The notes under the pieces are model-generated. The model searched no databases. It was given only the letters and a program-made list of their open reading frames with translations, and had not been told where the DNA came from. The position numbers and the translations under genes are program-made. From Treponema sp. (GTDB lineage: Bacteria; Spirochaetota; Spirochaetia; Treponematales; Treponemataceae), in the NCBI GenBank assembly GCA_024400915.1, contig JAKSLX010000024.1, forward strand, positions 1 through 31,735: a DNA stretch of 31,735 bases, written 5' to 3'. Shown here piece by piece: positions 16,186 through 23,151 of this stretch. How positions within the stretch are numbered: position 1 is the stretch's first letter; each line of letters starts with the position of its first letter.

Positions 16186-16244
16186 CAAGTTTTGATTCAT
16201 CCGCAGTCCGCGTCTGTTTTGCTTCGCAAAAACATCAAAACTTG
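16186..16244 (-). repeat. structured repeat, copy 2
   Basis: A perfect 11-bp outer stem, CAAGTTTTGAT (16186-16196)/ATCAAAACTTG (16234-16244), encloses CCGCAGTCCGCGTCT (16201-16215) and the hairpin GTTTTGC/GCAAAAAC with TTC loop (16216-16233). It starts 8 nt beyond the PEPCK stop codon and so would be transcribed in its 3' UTR. Confidence 0.75.
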
Positions 16245-16251
16245 CGGATAA

Positions 16252-18117
16252 TTATGCCTTGTTAAGACGTTCCTCGAGGTCATCCAAAATTCCAGTCAAC
16301 TCCTTTGGAAGGTGTGAACCGAACTTTGGATAGTGGTTTTCGCGGATGTCCTTAACTTCCTTCTTCCATCCTTCAACATCAACCTTGAGGATTTCTGGGA
16401 GAGTCTTCTTGTAGTAGTCTGCGAGACCGTCTGTGTTGAGGGCACCTTCTTTTGGCATGAATCCGATTGGTGTTTCAACTGCATTGTCCTTTCCGTCGCA
16501 GCGGTCGAAGATCCAAGCGAGAACACGGCTGTTGTCACCGTATCCTGGCCACATGAATCCACCAGGGAGTTCAGCATTGTTTTCGTCCTTGCGGAACCAG
16601 TTAACGTAGAAGATCTTTGGAAGCTTGTCCTGATCCTTTGCTGCTGCACCTACGTTTACCCAGTGCTGGAAGTAGTCACCCATGTTGTATCCACAGAATG
16701 GGAGGATAGCGAATGGGTCACGGCGGATTTTACCAACTTCAGCAGCGTTGATTGTAGAAGCAGCAGTGATTTCTGAACCTACGATAGATCCAAGGAATAC
16801 ACCGTGGTTCCAGTTGCGTGACTGGTGTACGAGAGGTACTGTTGATGGGCGGCGTCCACCGAAGAGGATAGCGCTGATAGGTACACCCTTTGGATCTTCC
16901 CATTCTGGAGCGATACATGGACACTGTCCTGCTGGTGCTGTGAAGCGTGCGTTTGGATGTGCCATTTCTTCACCCTTAGGAGCCTTGTCCTTAGGGAATG
17001 CTGGGCGTGTGTTACCCTTCCAGTCAACGAGGTTACCCTTTGCTGGATATCCGATTCCTTCCCACCAAACATCGCCGTCTTCTGTGAGAGCACAGTTTGT
17101 GTAGATTGTATTCTTTTCTGCTGAAACAAGAGCGTTCTTGTTTGATTCTGCAGATGTACCAGGAGCAACACCGAAGAATCCTGCTTCTGGGTTGATAGCG
17201 TAGAGACGACCATCTTCGCCGTACTTCATCCATGCGATATCATCACCGATTGTTTCAACCTTCCATCCTGGAATTGTTGGAATGAGCATAGCGAGGTTTG
17301 TCTTACCACAAGCTGATGGGAAAGCACCAGTTACGTACTTAACCTTTCCTTCTGGGTTTGTAAGCTTGAGGATGAGCATGTGTTCAGCAAGCCAACCTTC
17401 CTTGCGAGCAAGAACTGTAGCAATGCGGAGTGCGAAACACTTCTTTCCGAGAAGAGCGTTTCCGCCGTATCCAGAACCGTAAGACCAGATGAGTCCTTCG
17501 TCTGGGAACTGTGTGATGTACTTGTTTTCAACATCTGCACATGGCCAGATTCCACCGTCTGTTTCGCCGTTGTTGAGTGGCTTACCAACTGAGTGGAGAC
17601 ATGGAACGAATTCTGCTTTTGGATCTGCATTGAAGATGTCGAGAACCTTCTTTCCAGCGCGTGTCATGATGTCCATGTTGAGAACAACATATTCAGAGTC
17701 TGTAACTTCTACACCATTCTTAGAAATTGGTGATCCGAGTGGACCCATGCAGAATGGGATAACATACATTGTACGACCGTGCATACAACCCTTGTAAAGT
17801 CCCTTCATTGTTGCCTTGAGTTCAACTGGGTCGATCCAGTGGTTTGTTGGACCTGCATCTTCTTCCTTAACTGAAGAAATGAATGTACGAGCTTCAACAC
17901 GAGCTACGTCTGATGGAAGTGAGCGGAAAAGGAAGCTGTGTGGCTTCTTTGCCAATGGAGTTGCAAGACCTGCATCAACACATTTCTGCATCAAGCTGTC
18001 GTATTCTTCATTAGATCCGTCAGCAACAACTACGTTGTCAGGTTCACACATAGCAACGCATTCTTCTACCCATGCCTTGATTCCTGGGTGTTTAATGTCA
18101 TTAAGAGTAAGAGACAT
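16252..18117 (-). CDS. pckG: phosphoenolpyruvate carboxykinase (GTP)
   Basis: 621 aa from MSLTLNDIKHPGI. The frame continues upstream but AGGAG lies 7 nt before this ATG. It interconverts oxaloacetate and PEP with GTP/GDP. In fermentative gut anaerobes it usually runs toward oxaloacetate, fixing CO2 on the way to succinate. The active-site P-loop FPSACGKTNLAM has the reactive Cys (C270) and GKTN at 271-274. GWKVETIGDDIAWM holds the metal-binding aspartates, and FGGRRPSTVPLV is the GTP-type kinase-2 neighbourhood. Strong codon uniformity suggests high expression. The promoter lies at 18242-18270, giving a ~118-nt leader. Confidence 0.97.
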   Translation of the reverse strand: MSLTLNDIKHPGIKAWVEECVAMCEPDNVVVADGSNEEYDSLMQKCVDAGLATPLAKKPHSFLFRSLPSDVARVEARTFISSVKEEDAGPTNHWIDPVELKATMKGLYKGCMHGRTMYVIPFCMGPLGSPISKNGVEVTDSEYVVLNMDIMTRAGKKVLDIFNADPKAEFVPCLHSVGKPLNNGETDGGIWPCADVENKYITQFPDEGLIWSYGSGYGGNALLGKKCFALRIATVLARKEGWLAEHMLILKLTNPEGKVKYVTGAFPSACGKTNLAMLIPTIPGWKVETIGDDIAWMKYGEDGRLYAINPEAGFFGVAPGTSAESNKNALVSAEKNTIYTNCALTEDGDVWWEGIGYPAKGNLVDWKGNTRPAFPKDKAPKGEEMAHPNARFTAPAGQCPCIAPEWEDPKGVPISAILFGGRRPSTVPLVHQSRNWNHGVFLGSIVGSEITAASTINAAEVGKIRRDPFAILPFCGYNMGDYFQHWVNVGAAAKDQDKLPKIFYVNWFRKDENNAELPGGFMWPGYGDNSRVLAWIFDRCDGKDNAVETPIGFMPKEGALNTDGLADYYKKTLPEILKVDVEGWKKEVKDIRENHYPKFGSHLPKELTGILDDLEERLNKA

Positions 18118-18241
18118 AAATAACTCCTGTGGCTTAAAATCAGTTTTTATGAAACATCCTTCATTACAACGTAACCGGCTGTTTTCATAAGGTCTACGCA
18201 TCAGCTGCAGACTGGCACTGCCTACCGATTTTCACAACATA

Positions 18242-18270
18242 AATATACAATTTTTGCTTTAATAATTCAA
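18242..18270 (-). promoter_or_regulatory. promoter of PEPCK
   Basis: On the minus strand, TTGAAT (plus 18265-18270), a 17-nt spacer and TATATT (plus 18242-18247). The leader of about 118 nt to the ATG has short stems such as GTCT/AGAC but no riboswitch I recognise. It is divergent from the NUDIX gene. Confidence 0.65.
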
Positions 18271-18309
18271 TAAATGTAAAGAAAATCTGAAATATGTTAG
18301 AATATTTAT

Positions 18310-18834
18310 ATGGAAAACAATAGATTCAATTTTTGCCCTGACTGCGGCTCAAAAAAAATTTCCACCGAAATAAACGGAAGAAAATGGAAGTGCCCTGACT
18401 GCGGCTTTACCCTTTACAACAATGTGGCTTCTGCCGTTGGACTTGTAATCATAAATTCCAGGGGCGAAATTCTCCTTGAAAAAAGGGCCAAGGAACCTCG
18501 CAAAGGGTATCTTGCACTACCTGGAGGATTTGTTGATCCAAATGAAAGTCTTGAAGAAGCAGCACACCGGGAATGCCGTGAAGAAATTGGCGGTGAAGTT
18601 TCTTCAATAAAATACATTGCGTCCTTCCCGAACACTTACGAATACAAGAACGTTCTATATAAGACCTGCGATGTATTTTTCGAGGCACAGCTTTCTTCCG
18701 ATGTTGAACTTAAATACCAGCAGAGTGAAGTTACGGACATTGTATGGATACCCTGCAGCACAAAAGAAGACATCGAAAAGATTCCCTTTGCCTTTGAGTC
18801 AGCAAGGAAAACTCTATTGACACGCCTCAAGTAA
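18310..18834 (+). CDS. NUDIX hydrolase with N-terminal zinc ribbon (NudC-like)
   Basis: 174 aa. A zinc ribbon CPDC at 9-12 and CPDC at 28-31 precedes the NUDIX fold. The NUDIX box at 73-95 (G, E79, R87-E88, E91-E92, G94) is complete, so metal-dependent pyrophosphate cleavage should be active. The ribbon-NUDIX order resembles NADH/NAD-capped RNA pyrophosphatase NudC, but the NudC-specific SQPWPFPxS downstream motif is absent, so the substrate may be another nucleoside diphosphate derivative. There is no SD; TAGAAT lies 6 nt before the ATG, which suggests a leaderless transcript. The tRNA-Cys gene follows 24 nt after the stop. Confidence 0.88.
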   Translation: MENNRFNFCPDCGSKKISTEINGRKWKCPDCGFTLYNNVASAVGLVIINSRGEILLEKRAKEPRKGYLALPGGFVDPNESLEEAAHRECREEIGGEVSSIKYIASFPNTYEYKNVLYKTCDVFFEAQLSSDVELKYQQSEVTDIVWIPCSTKEDIEKIPFAFESARKTLLTRLK

Positions 18835-18858
18835 ACTGATAAAGTGGTTATCACTTAA

Positions 18859-18930
18859 GGCGTCGTACCCAAGTGGTAAGGGACTGGTCTGCAAAACCAC
18901 TATGCATCGGTTCGATTCCGATCGACGCCT
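18859..18930 (+). tRNA. tRNA-Cys (GCA)
   Basis: Acceptor GGCGTCG/CGACGCC, D-stem CCC/GGG with AAGTGGTAA loop, anticodon loop CTGCAAA with anticodon GCA, T-arm ATCGG TTCGATT CCGAT, discriminator T typical of tRNA-Cys. CCA is not encoded. The first anticodon-stem pair (27-43) appears as C-C, a mismatch. A small hairpin AAGTG/CACTT sits just 5' of the gene. It may be co-transcribed with the NUDIX gene. Confidence 0.96.
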
Positions 18931-18933
18931 AGC

Positions 18934-18969
18934 AAAAAAGCCTTCATCAAACGATGAGGGCTTTTTTTT
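18934..18969 (+). terminator. terminator after tRNA-Cys
   Basis: GCC-TTCATC and GATGA-GGGC form a stem with AAAC loop, flanked by A6 on the left and eight T on the right (18962-18969). It can work in both directions. Confidence 0.9.
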
Positions 18970-18975
18970 GCCCAA

Positions 18976-19065
18976 CGGCCTTTACAAGCAAAGCTGGAGG
19001 CCGATTACATATAGGCCCCTGGCCCACGCCCGGGGCTATCATTCCCGTGCTTGACCCGATAATGA
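18976..19065. repeat. GC-rich foldback/REP-like segment
   Basis: Three adjacent foldbacks are seen: CGGCCT (18976-18981)/AGGCCG (18998-19003); TAG-GCCCC (19012-19019)/GGGGCTA (19032-19038); and TCATT (19039-19043)/AATGA (19061-19065) around CCCGTGCTTGACCCG. The last resembles ATTCCCGTGCTTGAC-type extragenic repeats I recall from other bacteria. No coding signal is seen here. Confidence 0.45.
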
Positions 19066-19123
19066 CATGTACAGTACGCACTCAAGCATTTTTTTTATTT
19101 TGCAATCGTGATATATTTTTATC

Positions 19124-19426
19124 ATGAACATCAATCTAATCGTATGTATTTCAGGCATAGTTTTATGGCTCGTTTCTTTCCTCGTAATGATTTCAAAAAT
19201 CAACGCACAGAAGAAAAATCTTGCGACAAAAGGCAAGAACATTCCAAAAGCCGAAACTTCCTTCGGTGCAAGTCTTAGCCTAACCATTCTTGTAGAGCTT
19301 CTTCCTCTTTTGATCCCAATGAAATTTTTTGCAGAGATGATTGCCTGCGTCTGCGGAGTCCTCGGGACATACATCGTTCTGAACGAAAGACTCATCAACC
19401 TTAAGAAAGCAGGCGATTCTGAATAA
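19124..19426 (+). CDS. small three-segment membrane protein, function unknown
   Basis: 100 aa. Hydrophobic segments lie at about 4-23, 50-68 and 70-88, with a basic loop (NAQKKNLATKGKN) between the first and second. No motif is recognised. TATATT lies 6 nt before the ATG with no SD, the leaderless pattern seen for several genes here. Its stop is 2 nt before the start of the metallopeptidase gene, which itself has no strong SD, so the two are likely translationally coupled and may work together at the envelope. Confidence 0.7.
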   Translation: MNINLIVCISGIVLWLVSFLVMISKINAQKKNLATKGKNIPKAETSFGASLSLTILVELLPLLIPMKFFAEMIACVCGVLGTYIVLNERLINLKKAGDSE

Positions 19427-19428
19427 AC

Positions 19429-22329
19429 ATGAATAAGAAAATTCTTTCGGCTGCATTTGTCTTTATTGCAGCCACAAGTTCCCTCTTCTGCAAAGAAAAA
19501 ATTTTCCATGCAGAAACAAAATTCTTTGACATCATTTTCGACGAAAGTTCCCGCAACAGTGCCATGGAAATTTCAGGATATGCCGATGAAATGCTTGAGG
19601 AACTATGCAGTGAATACAAGGTTGAACCCGACTTTAAAATTCCTCTTGTCATTACTCCAAGAACAGAAAACTTCAACGCATATTTTACAAACTACAACTA
19701 CAACCATCTGGTAATCTATGATACCACGCCGGGTGAATCCATGATGAACTACAGGAACACCCTGAAATCCGTTTTCACCCATGAGCTCGCCCATCTTGTT
19801 TCCACAAATGCAAAAAACGGATTCTGGAAAGCCGTCGGAAAAATCTTCGGGGACATCTACAATCCCGGAAACTACATTACAATGACTTCCTTTTTTTCAG
19901 AGGGAGCGGCCGTGGCAAAGGAAAGCAAAAACGGAGACGGTAGATTAAACGATGGATTTTTCCTCCACGACCTCAGGCAGGCAAAGCTAAGCGGAAAATT
20001 TCCAGGATACACGGACAGTTTTGGAGCAAGAACAATCTATCCTTATGGCTCGGCATCCTATCTTTTCGGAAGTGCCTTCACAGAATACATTATAGAAAAA
20101 TACGGCATGGACAAGTATGCGGAATTCTGGCACCGGGGAATAAACAGCAACCGCCTTACTCCTGTTGCAGTGTTCAAGAAAACCTACGGCCTTTCCATGA
20201 AAAAAGCATGGAAAGATTTTTATAACTCAATTGATGTTGAAGGCCTGGAAAAAGATCCCGATGAAATTGAAGGAATAGAAAAAGCAGATTTCGAAAATAG
20301 ATCACTTCATCTTTATTCAGTACTAGGAATGAAAGACGGTGAAAAAGTTATTCTGGATGAAACCACCGGAAGCATTTTTGTTGGTCACAGAAAACTTTTT
20401 ACAAAAACCGGTCTTGTAACGGCAAGGCTTTCGTCCAATGGCAAATACATTGCGGCAATCTTTACGGACCAGAATCATCTTGATGTAAAAATGAGGGCCG
20501 GCTTCTTTGAAATTGAAAAGGGTCATTGGAAAAATCTTGAAGGCACCGGAATAAAGCAGCTCTGCATTTTCGAAAAGAACGGCAAGGAATTCATTGCCTG
20601 TGTAAAAAATCATTCCCAAGGAAGCATCCTTGAAATAATGAACATGGACAGGGATTTTTCGCTTGTAGCTTCCCTTGATTTTTCTGCAGATGAAATTCCC
20701 TACAGTCTCTGCGGCAACGGCAATGGAGATATCTGGTTTTTGCTTAAAGAAGAACTTAACTTTTCTTTGTGCAGGGCAAACTTCAAAAACCTAGACAAAC
20801 AGATTGAAATAAATAGATTCAGACTGAACAGCATAAAGCCAAAGCACCTTTCTCTTTGTGAAGGTAATGTTGGAAAAACAACACTTTTTTTTTCATACAC
20901 GGAAGGTAAAAGTTTTCCGCGACTCGCAATGGCAGAATGCAAGGGTAATGAACTTAACCTCAGCCTGCTGGAAAAAAACATTTCTGGCGGAATCTATTCA
21001 CCTGTTATGAACGGAAATAAAATACTTTATGCGGCAAGGTTCTATACTGAAGGTGCCGTTTACCAGCTGAATTTTGATTTCTTTAAAAGCAATGGTTTTG
21101 TTTCCACATCTACAATCAGCGGAACCACAAGACCTGCCCCAGATTTTGCACCTGAAACAAACGACAGTTTTTCTTTTAGCGAATACAAAAAATTTCTCTA
21201 TCCCGGACAGACTATTGTTCCACTTTCCGTTTTAAGTTCCTACTACATTAGTCCTTCAGTCTATTACACCAACGAGCATGACTGCCTTGGACAAAGTTCT
21301 TATTCTTATCTTTTGGGAATGACCGTCATAAAAAACAATCCATGGGATACAAGACATCTGTCATTTACTGCAGGATACAGTCCCGTAAAAAAAGCCGGTG
21401 GAATGGGAATGATCTTCATGGGAAAATCTTCCGGCGGCAACATGACCTTTACAGATACTGTCAATTCCATATTCGACAAAACTGGGCTGATGCAGATTAA
21501 CAATAACTTTACGGGTTCTATTGAATTTAAAACCGGAGATGTTTCAAGAATTATCCTGTCTGAATCCAACTTCATTCTTTACGGCAAAGATGACATGAAC
21601 GATAATGCAAAAGAAAGGTACGATCTTAAAGACAGTCAGCTGGAAAAGAATTATCTGTATGACAAGAACATAGTCTCTCTGCTCTACAGCACCAAACACA
21701 AAACTGGTGCAAGAACCCATGAAATTTCAGGAATCTCCGTCGGCATGAATTTGAAAAATGTTTTTGCAACAGTTGATGCAGAAAAAAAAGATTCCATTTT
21801 TAACAGAATGATTCACTATGAAGATGACAGGATTCTCTTTTCCCAGATTTATCCGAGTGCAGAAATTTCTATTCCTGGAATTCTACCTGTTGATTGCAAA
21901 GGGCCCTTTACCTACAACATTCCGGTTACTGTTTACGGAAGTCTATTTCAATTTAACGACACCTTCATGACTTTCCTTGCACAGGCGGCAATCTTCTCCT
22001 GGGAAATTCAAAAGGGGATGGGGGCTGTTCCTTTATACCTGGGAACCCTCACCTTGAACGGAATCTACCAGCAGGAATATACGACCGGTCTAAACAGAAA
22101 TATGGAAATTCAATATTTGGATGAAGACTTAAAAAACATAAACCGCATGGGGAAAAACAGATATGCAGGAGGAAGCCTTGTTCTTATTGTAGGCGGAAAC
22201 ACCGGTGCTCTTGCAAATCAGGGAATCAACATGTCAGTTTCCTGCAGGCTTTTGCATTGCCTAGACGGAAGCCACAAAGGAGAAACAAAATTCCTTGTGA
22301 CTTCTGCACTGAACTTTTCTCTGTTCTAG
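19429..22329 (+). CDS. secreted gluzincin metallopeptidase with beta-propeller-like and C-terminal barrel-like regions
   Basis: 966 aa. An N-terminal signal segment ends near SSLFC, so processing as lipoprotein or by signal peptidase I is open. Residues ~25-260 form a peptidase MA-like/gluzincin domain with HELAH at 118-122 and the third zinc ligand E158 in FFSEGAA, 36 residues later. Residues ~290-560 contain repeated short strands of the kind seen in TolB-like propellers (for example GKYIAAIFTDQNHLDV, GDIWFLLKEELN). The final ~350 residues alternate Tyr/Gly-rich strands and end in NFSLF with a C-terminal Phe, suggesting an outer-membrane barrel or its remnant. This is a protease tethered at the cell surface or outer membrane. 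Domain boundaries beyond the peptidase are inferred from pattern only. Confidence 0.75.
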   Translation: MNKKILSAAFVFIAATSSLFCKEKIFHAETKFFDIIFDESSRNSAMEISGYADEMLEELCSEYKVEPDFKIPLVITPRTENFNAYFTNYNYNHLVIYDTTPGESMMNYRNTLKSVFTHELAHLVSTNAKNGFWKAVGKIFGDIYNPGNYITMTSFFSEGAAVAKESKNGDGRLNDGFFLHDLRQAKLSGKFPGYTDSFGARTIYPYGSASYLFGSAFTEYIIEKYGMDKYAEFWHRGINSNRLTPVAVFKKTYGLSMKKAWKDFYNSIDVEGLEKDPDEIEGIEKADFENRSLHLYSVLGMKDGEKVILDETTGSIFVGHRKLFTKTGLVTARLSSNGKYIAAIFTDQNHLDVKMRAGFFEIEKGHWKNLEGTGIKQLCIFEKNGKEFIACVKNHSQGSILEIMNMDRDFSLVASLDFSADEIPYSLCGNGNGDIWFLLKEELNFSLCRANFKNLDKQIEINRFRLNSIKPKHLSLCEGNVGKTTLFFSYTEGKSFPRLAMAECKGNELNLSLLEKNISGGIYSPVMNGNKILYAARFYTEGAVYQLNFDFFKSNGFVSTSTISGTTRPAPDFAPETNDSFSFSEYKKFLYPGQTIVPLSVLSSYYISPSVYYTNEHDCLGQSSYSYLLGMTVIKNNPWDTRHLSFTAGYSPVKKAGGMGMIFMGKSSGGNMTFTDTVNSIFDKTGLMQINNNFTGSIEFKTGDVSRIILSESNFILYGKDDMNDNAKERYDLKDSQLEKNYLYDKNIVSLLYSTKHKTGARTHEISGISVGMNLKNVFATVDAEKKDSIFNRMIHYEDDRILFSQIYPSAEISIPGILPVDCKGPFTYNIPVTVYGSLFQFNDTFMTFLAQAAIFSWEIQKGMGAVPLYLGTLTLNGIYQQEYTTGLNRNMEIQYLDEDLKNINRMGKNRYAGGSLVLIVGGNTGALANQGINMSVSCRLLHCLDGSHKGETKFLVTSALNFSLF

Positions 22330-22352
22330 AATTATTTTTCTAGAATTTTTTT
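22324..22352 (+). terminator. terminator built over two stop codons
   Basis: Two copies of the self-complementary TTCTAGAA (22324-22331 and 22338-22345), separated by TTATTT, pair as a hairpin and are followed by seven T. The left arm contains the TAG stop of the metallopeptidase; the loop contains the stop of the convergent PAP2 gene. Confidence 0.75.
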
Positions 22353-23042
22353 ATTTGAAACAACTACAAGAGAAGCAACTACAAGACCAACAAAAGCTCC
22401 TGAAAGAACATCCGTCGGGAAATGGTTTCCGCTCAAAATTCTCAAGACCATTGTAAGAAATCCAATTGCAAGGACTGAAGCCATTAGGATTTTTTTTGCA
22501 GCCGGTTTTAAGGAACTGCCCATGAGCCACCAGAACAAAAAAGCAACGGCAAGAAAAACAACGGAAGAATGACCGCTTGGCCACGAGCTGATGAAGTCCC
22601 CTTCCGCAATGTCCTTCAAACTTGGATTTGGGAAATACATGTATGGACGGAATCTTCCTCCTACAGTTTTTAAAATTCTGTAGAAACCAAAAGTATAGGT
22701 CCAGCATTCAATATAGAAAATGAAATCAATAACAACATTTTTGATGGAAGTTCTCTTTTTCAAGGCATTGATTCCCGGAATCAAAAAACAAACGACACAG
22801 ACAATCATGTGGGCAAGCAGGAAAGCAAGGGTCCCTGCCTTGTCGATTGCTTTGTTGTATGGATGGGCAAAGGCTGCATCAAGAGGATTAACATTTTCCA
22901 TATTGTAAATTTCACCGTTCCACTCAGGAATCATCCTGTTTTCGCGAAGGACAATGGAAAGACCAAAAATTCCAAAACCCAAAACCATAACGATGGCAAG
23001 CAGCATCAGTTTTTTTCTTGAGATTGATTCATTCATATTCAT
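22332..23042 (-). CDS. PAP2-family membrane phosphatase
   Basis: 236 aa. Six TM segments and the three-part acid phosphatase signature: K125-x6-R132-P133 (KTVGGRFRP), PSGH at 155-158, and R201-x5-H207-x3-D211 (RILSGNHFPTD). These enzymes dephosphorylate lipid phosphates such as phosphatidate or undecaprenyl pyrophosphate at the membrane outer face; which one is unclear. A TTGATT-18-TAAAAT promoter ends 6 nt before the ATG at 23042 and no SD exists, so the longer MNMN start fits a leaderless message. It is convergent with the metallopeptidase and divergent from the GH3 gene. Confidence 0.92.
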   Translation of the reverse strand: MNMNESISRKKLMLLAIVMVLGFGIFGLSIVLRENRMIPEWNGEIYNMENVNPLDAAFAHPYNKAIDKAGTLAFLLAHMIVCVVCFLIPGINALKKRTSIKNVVIDFIFYIECWTYTFGFYRILKTVGGRFRPYMYFPNPSLKDIAEGDFISSWPSGHSSVVFLAVAFLFWWLMGSSLKPAAKKILMASVLAIGFLTMVLRILSGNHFPTDVLSGAFVGLVVASLVVVSNKKILEK

Positions 23043-23048
23043 GTCTTG

Positions 23049-23078
23049 ATTTTAATGCAGATACAGGGAAATAATCAA
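23049..23078 (-). promoter_or_regulatory. promoter of the PAP2 gene, leaderless
   Basis: Minus strand TTGATT (plus 23073-23078), 18-nt spacer, TAAAAT (plus 23049-23054), then six bases to the ATG. Confidence 0.6.
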
Positions 23079-23151
23079 ACTCCATTGCAAACTTCCAAAA
23101 GCTTAAAAAAATCTATAAAATTAAGGATACAATTTAACTTGGAGTCATTTA

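Noticed and set aside
16037..16250. Integron attC-like sites
   Set aside because: The foldbacks suggested attC, but no GTTRRRY/RYYYAAC core pair is present and no cassette genes or integrase are nearby.
19429..19491. Calling the metallopeptidase a lipoprotein
   Set aside because: SLFC departs from the usual lipobox; spirochaete lipoboxes are relaxed, so it is left open rather than claimed.
19039..19509. 156-codon minus-strand frame
   Set aside because: Overlaps the small membrane protein and the metallopeptidase start on the other strand; the content is reverse translation of these.
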